From Oxalobacteraceae bacterium UBA6018 (GTDB taxonomy: Bacteria; Pseudomonadota; Gammaproteobacteria; Burkholderiales; Burkholderiaceae_D): a stretch of 21,814 bases of DNA. Position numbers and translations under genes: made by a program. Positions within the stretch are counted from its first letter, which is position 1; each line of letters opens with the position of its first letter. This document shows, one piece after another, positions 14,183-21,543 of this stretch. Location of the stretch: contig DIZW01000039.1 of the NCBI GenBank assembly GCA_002428015.1, positions 13,864 to 35,677 of the forward strand, read 5' to 3'. The notes beneath the pieces were generated by a model. The model did not search any database, was not told the origin of the DNA, and saw only the letters and a list, made by a program, of their open reading frames with translations.

Positions 14183-16847
14183 GGTGCACTGGACGCACAT
14201 GCGCGAGCGCGGGCCGGCCGTCGGGGCCGGTCGCGAGGGCGGTACCCTTGCGCCTAAGAAGGCCGCAATGCAACTGACGCCGGCGCAACTGGAGCGCGCC
14301 GTGCTCGCCATTCGCGAAGGCAAGGTCGATGCCCTCTTCGTCGCCGGTACCGAGGGTCAATGGCTGTTCACGCTCAGCGGTGCCGATGCCGCTTATCGCG
14401 TGCTCATCGAGGACATGTCCGAAGGCGCGCTGACGATCACGCCCGAGGGCGTCATCGCGTACGCCAACCGGCGTTTCGCCGAATTTCTGGGTCTGCCGCT
14501 ACACCGTGTCATCGGCGCGCGCATCGAGTCATGTTTCGCGCCGGAGGCGAAGGAAGCTCTGCTTGCCTTGCTGGCCGATGGCAGGGTCGGCAAGCGCAGT
14601 ACCGAACTGGACCTGCGCACTGAAAGTGGCCTGCGGATGCCGACCTTGCTGTCGGTCAGTCCGCTGCTGGTGAATGGCTTGCCAGGCGCCGTCTGCATGA
14701 TCGCCACCGTCCTGACCGGGCAAAAGCGCAGCGAAGCGGCGGTACAGGCGCGCCAAATCTTGCTGAGGGTGCTGGAGGAACAAAGGCGGACGGAAGAGAG
14801 TCTGCGCGTCAGTCTCGGGACACTGCAACTGCATGACAGCGCGCTGGGCGCCATTTCCCAGGGCGTGATCATCACCGACCCGCATGCGCTCACGACCTAT
14901 GTCAACGCGGCGTTCGAGTCGATTACCGGTTACGCGAAAGCCGACATCGTAGGACGCTCCTGCGGCATCCTGCAGGGGCCTGGAACTTGCCCGGCAACGC
15001 GGCAAGCCTTGTCCGAGGCAGTCCATGCGGGGCGGCCATTCCATGGCGAACTGCTGAACTATCGCAAGGACGGCACCGCCTTCTGGAACGAGGTGTCGAT
15101 CACGCCAGTGTTCGACCCCCACGGCGTGCTGACCCAGTTCGTCGGTGTGCAGCGCGACGTGAGCGCGCACCGGCTGGCCGCGGAGCAGTTGACGCTGGCG
15201 GCCAAGGTGTTTGAGCAAAGCAACGAAGGCATCGTCATCACCGATGCGCTGAACAACATCATCAAGGTCAATCCGGCCTTCAGCGCCATCACCGGTTTCA
15301 GCGAGGCCGATGTGCTGGGACGCAATCCCCGCATGCTCGGATCGGGCTGCCACGATGCCGCATTCTTCCACGCCATGTGGGACACGCTGGGCACTCGTGG
15401 CCGCTGGCAGGGAGAAATCTGGAACCGCCACAAGGATGGATCGCTGTATCTGCTGTCGATGTCGCTGAGCCAGGTCAATGATGCGTCGGGACGGCCGATC
15501 CAATACATCGCCAGTTTCAGCGACATCACGCAGCGCAAGGAGGCCGAGAGCAACATCCTGCGCATGGCCCATTTCGATCCGCTGACGGGCCTGCCCAACC
15601 GTGCTCTACTGAGCGATCGCGCCTCCCATGCATTTTGGGAGGCCAACCGCAATCGTGAGTCGATCACCTTGATGTTCATCGATCTGGATCGCTTCAAGAA
15701 CGTCAACGATTCTCTCGGCCACCGTATTGGCGACAGGCTGCTGATGGAGGTGGCCGATCGCATGAAACAGACCTTGCGCGAACAGGACACCGTGTCCCGC
15801 GTGGGAGGCGATGAATTTGTGCTGGTCCTTCCAGACACGGATGTTGACGGCGCAGCACATCTTGCGCAGAAATTATTGAGTACGCTCCGGCTGCCGTTTT
15901 TGATCGACGAGCACGAACTGGTGATCGGCGCATCGATCGGCATCGCGCTCTACCCCACCGACGGCACCGATTTTGAATTGCTCAGCAAATCCGCCGATGC
16001 CGCCATGTACCGTGCCAAGCAGGAGGGCGGCAACGCCTTTCACTTCTACACCGAAGAGATACAGGCACGCTCGGAGCGCATACTTCTGCTGGAAAACGGG
16101 CTGCGCCACGCGCTCGAGCGGGGCGAGATGCAGCTGCACTATCAGCCACAGAAGTCATTCCACGGCAGTCAAATTCTGGGCGCCGAGGCGCTGCTGAGAT
16201 GGCGGCATCCCAAGCTGGGCCTGGTGTCGCCCGCCGAGTTCATTCCGATCGCGGAAAACAGCGGGCTGATTAACCCCATCGGCGAGTGGGTGTTGCGCAC
16301 GACCGTGCAGCAAATGCGAGCCTGGCTCGACGCCGGCATGGCCCCCATCACCATCGGCGTGAACTTGTCGGCAATGCAGTTCCGCCAGAAGAACCTGCTC
16401 GATCTGATCGGGGTGATTCTCGAAGAGGCCGGGGTGTCGCCCCATTGCCTGGAGCTTGAACTGACCGAGAGCGTGGCGTCCGACGACCCTGTCGGTGCGA
16501 TCGCCGTGATGGACCAGCTGAACGCGCGCGGCATTCGCATGTCCATCGACGACTTCGGCACGGGCTATTCGTCGTTGAGCTATCTGAAGCGCTTCAAGGC
16601 CTATCGGTTGAAGATCGATAAATCGTTCGTGTGCAACATCACCGAAAACCTGGAAGACCAGGCCATCGTCACCGCGATCATCAGCCTGGCCACCAGCCTG
16701 GGCATGCACACCATCGCCGAGGGCGTGGAAACCGCGGCCCAGATGGAATTCTTGCGCGACAAGGGCTGCGACGAAATGCAGGGCTATTGGTTGAGCTGGC
16801 CACTGCCGGCGGAACAATTCAAGACCTTCATCGACGCTGCGCAGTGA
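14163..16847 (+). CDS. PAS-LOV-PAS-GGDEF-EAL protein of the KaiBC cassette
   Basis: 894 residues from ATG 14163; ATG 14268, with AAGAAGG five bases upstream, is a credible alternative that removes a basic 35-residue tail. Domains: PAS1 (about 78-190), coiled coil, LOV-like PAS2 (about 222-340), PAS3 (about 350-465), GGDEF (470-635), EAL (640-890). PAS2 has GRSCGILQG with Cys267, NYRKDGTAFWN (Asn299, Asn309) and FVGVQ (Gln330). The spacings 32/10/21 are identical to those of the photoactive Cys, two Asn and Gln of oat LOV2. GGDEF 548-552 is intact, with metal Asp in FIDLDRFK and an RxxD inhibitory site (539-542). EAL 675-677 and its partners (DDFGTGYSS, AEGVET, QGY) are intact. It probably senses blue light or flavin redox state and changes c-di-GMP; partnership with KaiC/KaiB is inferred from the overlap. 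Confidence 0.88.
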   Translation: MRKKKHKVHWTHMRERGPAVGAGREGGTLAPKKAAMQLTPAQLERAVLAIREGKVDALFVAGTEGQWLFTLSGADAAYRVLIEDMSEGALTITPEGVIAYANRRFAEFLGLPLHRVIGARIESCFAPEAKEALLALLADGRVGKRSTELDLRTESGLRMPTLLSVSPLLVNGLPGAVCMIATVLTGQKRSEAAVQARQILLRVLEEQRRTEESLRVSLGTLQLHDSALGAISQGVIITDPHALTTYVNAAFESITGYAKADIVGRSCGILQGPGTCPATRQALSEAVHAGRPFHGELLNYRKDGTAFWNEVSITPVFDPHGVLTQFVGVQRDVSAHRLAAEQLTLAAKVFEQSNEGIVITDALNNIIKVNPAFSAITGFSEADVLGRNPRMLGSGCHDAAFFHAMWDTLGTRGRWQGEIWNRHKDGSLYLLSMSLSQVNDASGRPIQYIASFSDITQRKEAESNILRMAHFDPLTGLPNRALLSDRASHAFWEANRNRESITLMFIDLDRFKNVNDSLGHRIGDRLLMEVADRMKQTLREQDTVSRVGGDEFVLVLPDTDVDGAAHLAQKLLSTLRLPFLIDEHELVIGASIGIALYPTDGTDFELLSKSADAAMYRAKQEGGNAFHFYTEEIQARSERILLLENGLRHALERGEMQLHYQPQKSFHGSQILGAEALLRWRHPKLGLVSPAEFIPIAENSGLINPIGEWVLRTTVQQMRAWLDAGMAPITIGVNLSAMQFRQKNLLDLIGVILEEAGVSPHCLELELTESVASDDPVGAIAVMDQLNARGIRMSIDDFGTGYSSLSYLKRFKAYRLKIDKSFVCNITENLEDQAIVTAIISLATSLGMHTIAEGVETAAQMEFLRDKGCDEMQGYWLSWPLPAEQFKTFIDAAQ

Positions 16848-16878
16848 CCGTGCATGGTTCGGTACGCCGACTATCACG

Positions 16879-17070
16879 CCCGCGGAACACCATCTCCTCG
16901 GCCATGGCGACTAGCACCAGGTCAGCCAGCGGTAGCAGGAACATGGGGCTCACGGCGTTGACGCCGCCGAACCGGTAGAGGCCGAGCGCGGCCAGCACGC
17001 CAAAGCTCAGCGCCACCACGGCGGCGCCGAGCAGCAGCCCGGTTACCAGTTCACGCGCCAGGTGGCGGCG
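16879..17070 (-). pseudogene. Remnant of a CPBP-family (CAAX-like) membrane protease
   Basis: A minus-strand frame, bounded upstream by TGA at 17073-17071, reads RHLARELVTGLLLG, two hydrophobic helices with LYRFGGVN, then LADLVLVAMAEEMVFRG. That is the middle of a CPBP intramembrane metalloprotease, including the EExxxR catalytic motif. After the Arg-Gly the similarity stops and the frame runs into unrelated sequence. The N-terminal helices and the C-terminal HxxxN motifs are missing. It is a decayed fragment, not a working enzyme. It fills most of the gap between the EAL gene and the second solute-binding protein. Confidence 0.65.
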
Positions 17071-17122
17071 TCAACGCGGGCCGCGCCGCATGCCGCAGTT
17101 GGCGGCCGGAAGACTGCTTGGC

Positions 17123-18064
17123 TTATCGCTTTGACGCTGCGGTGCCACCGCAGGAAGTCGCCGCGAGCGGGGCTTTCGCGCGCCCGGCGGCGGCCTCGAC
17201 GAAGTCCGGCCGCCGCAGGTCCTCCAGCGAGAACCACAGCTTTTTGCGGTTCAGCGGCAGCGACGGGGGCGCCAGCGGGTTGGCCAGGTCGATGATGCGG
17301 CGCTTGTCCAGCCCGGCGGCAACGATCTGCGCCGCGAAATAACTGTAGAACAGGCGGTCGAAGGAGCCGTCGGCGATGGCCGCCTCCAGTCCGCGGGTGA
17401 CGTCCGCCGCCAGGCGCGTATTGCTGCGATTGACGAAAAAGTAGGCGTCTGTGGTGTAGCGCAACACGAGATGCGGCTCGATCGCCAAGGTCGGGTGGGT
17501 TTGCTTTTCGGCAAAGACCTGCTGAACCGCGCGCGGGAAGTAGTCGATCCTTCCGGCTTCCAGCATTTTGAACAGGCCCTCATACGCGGACGACACATGC
17601 ACCGGCAGACCGTTGGCGCGCAGGATCGCCGTATCGGGCCAATCGTGGCCCTGTCCCGCCACGAAGTGGGTGAGCCCGGCACCCGAGTCGACTTGAGCGA
17701 ACTGTTCAAGATTGCTGTCGCTTACCAGGGCGATTCTCCAGCCCAGCAAGCCCTTGGTGAGGGGGATAGGGATGGCCAGCAGTTCCGCTTCGCGCTCAGG
17801 CGAGGTCATGGTGATCATGATGTCGAGCTTGCCGGAACCGCGCGCTAGCTCCAGCACGGCGCGCGACTGTTTCATCGACTGCTCGCTGTACACCAGCGTA
17901 TCGCAGGTGTTGGCCTTGGCAAAAGCGAGCTTGAGCAGCGCCACGCCATACGTATCGCGGCCGCTGTCGCTCCACTCGGGGCGCAGATAGGTGTAGGTGG
18001 TCGCGCCGGCGGGCAGCACGAGGCACAGAACATTGAACAGGACAAGTGCGGCGTATCGGTACAT
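17123..18064 (-). CDS. Second orphan periplasmic solute-binding-like protein
   Basis: 313 residues. ATG 18064 is chosen because it begins a classical signal peptide (YRYAALVLFNVLCLVLPAGA, cleavage near AGA-TT); the longer frame upstream is Arg-rich and implausible. The mature part has the bilobal solute-binding organisation: YLRPEWSDSGRDTYGVALLKLA, LDIMITMTSPEREAELLAIPIP, a hinge with LGWRIALV, VHVSSAYEGLFKMLEAGRIDYFPR and FFVNRSNTRLA. This resembles family-3 receptors for amino acids and related ligands. No transporter genes are adjacent, as for the receptor at 231-998, so a sensory or orphan role is possible. The ribosome binding site is weak. It is divergent from the mechanosensitive-channel-like gene. 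Confidence 0.75.
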   Translation of the reverse strand: MYRYAALVLFNVLCLVLPAGATTYTYLRPEWSDSGRDTYGVALLKLAFAKANTCDTLVYSEQSMKQSRAVLELARGSGKLDIMITMTSPEREAELLAIPIPLTKGLLGWRIALVSDSNLEQFAQVDSGAGLTHFVAGQGHDWPDTAILRANGLPVHVSSAYEGLFKMLEAGRIDYFPRAVQQVFAEKQTHPTLAIEPHLVLRYTTDAYFFVNRSNTRLAADVTRGLEAAIADGSFDRLFYSYFAAQIVAAGLDKRRIIDLANPLAPPSLPLNRKKLWFSLEDLRRPDFVEAAAGRAKAPLAATSCGGTAASKR

Positions 18065-18208
18065 GGCTTCAGGCAAGCAACGGCGCGGACCCTGCCTGCG
18101 GCGGCACCGACATTGTGATGAGGCGAGCATGCTATCACGCGCCCATTGCCGCACGGCGCAGCGGCTGGCGGGCCGTGCTCCGCCTGACCTACGCCGGGAT
18201 CGCAAGCG

Positions 18209-18224
18209 CCGGACATTGTTCCGG
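18209..18224. promoter_or_regulatory. Inverted repeat in SBP-channel divergent gap
   Basis: CCGGA (18209-18213) and TCCGG (18220-18224) are separated by 6 bases. It lies in the 283-bp gap (18065-18347) between divergent genes. No convincing -35/-10 pair was found in that gap, and the repeat may be chance in GC-rich DNA. Confidence 0.2.
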
Positions 18225-18347
18225 AACCCTGCGCCGCTTTACGTGTCTGACAACGGTGCCGGCCCGGGTTTGCGGTTTCCTGGAGCGCGCGGCACGTTCG
18301 CGGCGTCGGTCCTACCCACTATCCACATAAGCTATTTCGGAGGAAAC

Positions 18348-19157
18348 ATGCAGCAATTTACGAATTGGAGCGATGCGATCATGGCGTCGCTGGCTGGGGC
18401 AGCGTCAATGTTCTTTGCGGCCATCCCACGCCTCATCGGCTTTGCCATCATCCTCGTCGTTGGCTGGGTCATCGCGTCGCTGATTGAAAAAGCGGTGGTC
18501 GCGCTGCTGCGCGCAGTGCGCTTCAACGTGCTCGCTGAGCGGGCCGGACTGGCCGATTTCATCCAGAAGAGCAATATGCGCAGCGATGCCGCGGGCACGA
18601 TCGGCGTTGTCGCGAAATGGTTCGTCCGGCTGATCGCCATGGTGGTGGCCTTCGACGCGCTGGGCTTGCCGGCGGTGTCAGAAGTCCTGCACCAGCTTCT
18701 GATGTGGCTGCCCAACCTGGTCGTCGCGCTGGTGGTACTGGTCATCGGCGGCATTGCCGCGACCGCCTTGAGCAACATCGTTCGCGGCACCGCGGCCGAG
18801 GGCGGCCTGGACCAGCCCGACTTCCTGGCCAAGGTCGCCAAGTACGCGGTCTGGGCGTTCGCGATCATGGTCGCGATCAGCCAGGTGGGCATTGCCAACT
18901 CGCTCATCAATATCCTGTTGATGGCGACCGCCGGCGGGCTGGCGCTGGCGCTCGGCCTGTCGTTCGGACTCGGCGGACGCGATACCGCGGCCGCCATCGT
19001 GCGCAGGTGGTACGAACGGGGGCAAGGGAGCGCACCGCAAATCCGCAGCGCCGGCGACGCCGCCAACCAGATGAACATGCTGCGGCGGGACCCCGGTGTC
19101 GAGCGTCGCTCCCTGTCGTCCGATCGCCGCTCGGGCGGCGGCCGGGTGATGGAATAG
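18348..19157 (+). CDS. Small mechanosensitive-channel-like membrane protein (TM-helix repeat family)
   Basis: 269 residues. Four hydrophobic segments are visible (about 22-46, 84-106, 115-140, 160-205), with recurring PxLIxxxIILVVGWVIA-like and PNLVVALVVLVIGG patterns. These are the repeated TM helix typical of a family annotated as small-conductance mechanosensitive channels. The last segment (LALALGLSFGLGGRDTAAAIVRRW) is Gly/Ala-rich, like the pore helix of MscS, but the MscS beta domain is absent: the tail after 225 is short, charged and polar. ATG 18348 follows an excellent ribosome binding site, GGAGGAA (18339-18345); the frame upstream is not coding. It lies 44 bp before the aquaporin gene with no terminator between, suggesting a joint osmotic-response unit. 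Channel activity itself is inferred. Confidence 0.82.
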   Translation: MQQFTNWSDAIMASLAGAASMFFAAIPRLIGFAIILVVGWVIASLIEKAVVALLRAVRFNVLAERAGLADFIQKSNMRSDAAGTIGVVAKWFVRLIAMVVAFDALGLPAVSEVLHQLLMWLPNLVVALVVLVIGGIAATALSNIVRGTAAEGGLDQPDFLAKVAKYAVWAFAIMVAISQVGIANSLINILLMATAGGLALALGLSFGLGGRDTAAAIVRRWYERGQGSAPQIRSAGDAANQMNMLRRDPGVERRSLSSDRRSGGGRVME

Positions 19158-19201
19158 CCTGACTACCGCCTGCCTTTGAGCACTGACCCGAGGAGCAAGA
19201 C

Positions 19202-19990
19202 ATGAGACAGTACGGCGCGGAGTTTCTTGGAACGTTCTGGCTGGTGATGGGGGGCTGCGGCAGCGCGGTGCTGGCCGCCAGGTTTCCTGACGTGGGCATC
19301 GGCCTGTACGGCGTGGCCCTCGCTTTCGGACTCACCTTGCTCACGATGGCCTACGCCATCGGGCCCATCTCCGGCTGCCATCTCAATCCGGCGGTATCGG
19401 TCGGGTTGTGGGCGGGCGGACGCTTTCCCGCCAACAAACTGCTTCCCTACATCGTGGCGCAGGTGGCGGGCGGCATCGCCGCCGGGGGCGTGCTCTACCT
19501 CATCGCCAGCGGCGCGCCCGGGTTCGACGTTTCCAGCGGCTTCGCGGCCAATGGCTACGGCGCCCACTCCCCGGGCGGCTACTCGATGCTGGCCGCGCTG
19601 CTGAGCGAGGTGGTCATGACGACCTTCTTCCTGCTCATTATCCTGGGGGCGACCGACCCGCGCGCGCCCACCGGCTTCGCACCGATCGCCCTTGGCGCCG
19701 CGCTGACCTTGATCCACCTGATCAGCATTCCCGTGACGAACACCTCGGTCAACCCGGCGCGCAGCACCGCCGTGGCGCTCTACGTCGGCGACTGGGCCAC
19801 GGGCCAGCTCTGGCTGTTCTGGGTCGCGCCGATCGCGGGCGCCTTGCTGGGCGCGGCGCTCTACCGCGTCATTGCCGAGGCGCCGGCCACGGCGCCGGAG
19901 GACGCCGCTGCGCGCGCCCATCCGGAGCGCCGCCAGCGCCAGGTGCGCGGCGCCGGCGGCCAGCGGCACGACCTGAGTCCCGGCACTTGA
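19202..19990 (+). CDS. aqpZ: Aquaporin Z-type water channel
   Basis: 262 residues, six TM helices plus two NPA half-helices: NPA 62-64 (HLNPAVS) and NPA 184-186 (SVNPARS). The aromatic/arginine selectivity filter can be read directly as Phe42, His172, Thr181 and Arg187. It matches the water-selective E. coli AqpZ set (Phe43, His174, Thr183, Arg189) rather than glycerol facilitators. It is a tetrameric inner-membrane water pore in the family. The C-terminus runs about 30 residues beyond E. coli AqpZ as a charged Arg/Gln/Gly tail. The start ATG 19202 has AGGAG at 19191-19195. It is probably co-transcribed with the upstream channel-like gene. Confidence 0.95.
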   Translation: MRQYGAEFLGTFWLVMGGCGSAVLAARFPDVGIGLYGVALAFGLTLLTMAYAIGPISGCHLNPAVSVGLWAGGRFPANKLLPYIVAQVAGGIAAGGVLYLIASGAPGFDVSSGFAANGYGAHSPGGYSMLAALLSEVVMTTFFLLIILGATDPRAPTGFAPIALGAALTLIHLISIPVTNTSVNPARSTAVALYVGDWATGQLWLFWVAPIAGALLGAALYRVIAEAPATAPEDAAARAHPERRQRQVRGAGGQRHDLSPGT

Positions 19991-19998
19991 TCAGGGCG

Positions 19999-20032
19999 GT
20001 GCACGCAGCGCCCCGGGCGCGCGGCGTTGCAC
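19999..20032 (+). terminator. GC-rich hairpin after aqpZ
   Basis: GTGCA (19999-20003) pairs with TGCAC (20028-20032) and the interior CGCAGCGCCC/GGGCGCGCGGCG continues as an imperfect stem, starting 9 bases past the aquaporin stop. No U-run follows. It could be a Rho-assisted end or a simple GC-rich structure. Confidence 0.3.
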
Positions 20033-20115
20033 GACCGGCTTTGCCGCCCGAGGTCAGCGACAGCGGCTACCGGTGTGGCGCCGGAATCGCGCGATACCGC
20101 GCGGTGTCGATCAGC

Positions 20116-20182
20116 GCCACGCGGACACATGATCAACTGCCACGTGGGCACATATGATCAACGCCACGTGGACACGTGATCG
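20116..20182. repeat. Three tandem imperfect 21-24 bp repeats
   Basis: Three head-to-tail copies of a unit like GCCACGTGGACACATGATCA start at 20116, 20139 and 20163. They differ by a few substitutions and a 2-base insertion in the middle copy. Each contains GCCACG, a GACAC/GCACA step and TGATC. The third copy coincides with the final codons of the NmrA-like remnant on the minus strand. Repeated subterminal motifs of this kind occur at the ends of some insertion sequences (for example the IS21 family), but no transposase is nearby. Confidence 0.6.
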
Positions 20183-20352
20183 GCGACATAGCGCTCGAAG
20201 GTGATCGGTGCCCTGCCAAGCAGCTGTTGCACATCGGGACTGATGGCGGCCGCGTAGCCGGCGGCGATGACGCGGTGCAAACTCATCATGATATCGACCA
20301 GCCAGTCGTCCATCCCCGTGCCGCTCAGCGCGGCTCTCCTGCGCTCCGAGGG
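20158..20352 (-). pseudogene. C-terminal remnant of an NmrA-like NAD(P)-binding protein
   Basis: A minus-strand frame ending at TGA 20158-20160 reads AALSGTGMDDWLVDIMMSL, AGYAAAISPDVQQLLGRAP and ITFERYVADHVSTWR. That is the typical last 60 residues of NmrA/SDR-type NAD(P)H-binding proteins (helix, then SPDV, GRxPxTFxxFVxDH). The Rossmann-fold N-terminus is absent; the reading decays upstream of about 20352 and the immunity-like gene begins at 20389. It is too short to be functional. Its last codons lie in the tandem-repeat block, so the breakage and the repeats may share an origin. Confidence 0.6.
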
Positions 20353-20388
20353 CGACCGGCTACGAGATGAAGAAAAAATTCTGAGCTG

Positions 20389-21543
20389 TCATTGTTGATC
20401 GTCCCACTGCCAGATTGTCTTCCACAGCTTGTTGTCCGCAATGGGCATGGTCTCGCCATACCTGAAATAGCGGCGAGAGTCCGCTATCGCTGGGGTGAAA
20501 TAATAGCCGGCCGTCGGACAGGGATCACCGCCTTCGGTGCGACACCGTTGGCGTTGCGCCACGGCCGCGTCGGATTCGGCTCGTGCCTCCTTTAGATCTT
20601 CTTCCTCGATGTCTTCAAATTCGCCGTTGATTAGTTCAACGTAGTACCACTTACAGGGGCGCTTGGTGAACGATCGTCCGGATACCGCACCAGGAGCCCA
20701 ACTGGGACGCGGCTGATCGTTAAAATAGATATCGTCTTTGAACAGCGCTGCGTACTTCTTTGAGGTCGCGAAGGCAAACATTTTTTGTTCATTGAACCAA
20801 AGGTCCTGTCGGCCGACTGTTGTAAGTGCGTCGAGACCGAGTTCATTGAACGTTTCGGATGGACGCAGCTTGCCCCCGCCATTCCCCGTCCAGCCGAACT
20901 GCAAGGCCGCGTGACGATCGTCTTGCGCAATATACACGCCGGTACGCGTTAGTGTCTTGCCCGTCTCTGCTTGCACGTCGGCGCGGATACGGAGCTTCGG
21001 AATTTTCGGGAATTGCGCGGCGAAATCATGGTAATGATAGGCAAAAGCGGAATCGTCCCATCGGCTGCTGTGGTAGTCGTCAAGCGTGTCGTCGATCTTG
21101 GCTGCGTAGCGTCCGATTGTCTGCAAGACTTCGGTGAAGCGTTGTTCTTCTTCTGGAGTGGCCCATAGCATCGAATACTCTTGTATGCCGCGCAGGCACT
21201 GGGTTGCACCGGTGACCTTATAGCGTTCAAAGGCGCGTCCGGCGATATCCTTGGCCAGTGAAGCCTGGAAGTCTTTCAAGAACGGCCAAGCATTGTTGGC
21301 CCAGTTCTCCGAGGTATTGCGGGTTCCCCAGCGCGGATCGACCATGACAGAATCGCGGTTTTGAGCCTTGGCGAGGTCCAGCAAGGGATCCACCACGCCG
21401 TCGATGAGTTGGCTCACCATCCTATGCAAAGTGATGAGGTAGTCGATGGACGCAAAGTGATAAAGCATAGCAGCTTGCTTCCTGTGCCACATGGACAGGA
21501 CAAAGGGCTGACCGGGAATTTTGGACGGGGTCATAATTGTCAC
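20389..21543 (-). CDS. Probable immunity-like protein of an effector-immunity pair
   Basis: 384-residue soluble protein without signal peptide or TM helices. Its N-terminal half is helical and rich in Trp, Tyr and charged residues. The middle has GVYIAQDDRHAALQFGWTG and GGGKLRPSETFNELGL. The C-terminus is distinctive: CPTAGYYFTPA, SRRYFRYGETMP, TIWQWD. To my recollection that ending is seen in Imm71/Imm72-type immunity proteins of polymorphic-toxin/T6SS loci; a profile search is needed to confirm. The start GTG 21543 overlaps the upstream stop in a GTGA and neither it nor ATG 21534 has a clear ribosome binding site, implying translational coupling. GC is visibly lower (about 47-50% in sampled lines) than in the kaiC region (above 70% in a sampled line), which suggests horizontal acquisition. 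Confidence 0.6.
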   Translation of the reverse strand: MTIMTPSKIPGQPFVLSMWHRKQAAMLYHFASIDYLITLHRMVSQLIDGVVDPLLDLAKAQNRDSVMVDPRWGTRNTSENWANNAWPFLKDFQASLAKDIAGRAFERYKVTGATQCLRGIQEYSMLWATPEEEQRFTEVLQTIGRYAAKIDDTLDDYHSSRWDDSAFAYHYHDFAAQFPKIPKLRIRADVQAETGKTLTRTGVYIAQDDRHAALQFGWTGNGGGKLRPSETFNELGLDALTTVGRQDLWFNEQKMFAFATSKKYAALFKDDIYFNDQPRPSWAPGAVSGRSFTKRPCKWYYVELINGEFEDIEEEDLKEARAESDAAVAQRQRCRTEGGDPCPTAGYYFTPAIADSRRYFRYGETMPIADNKLWKTIWQWDDQQ

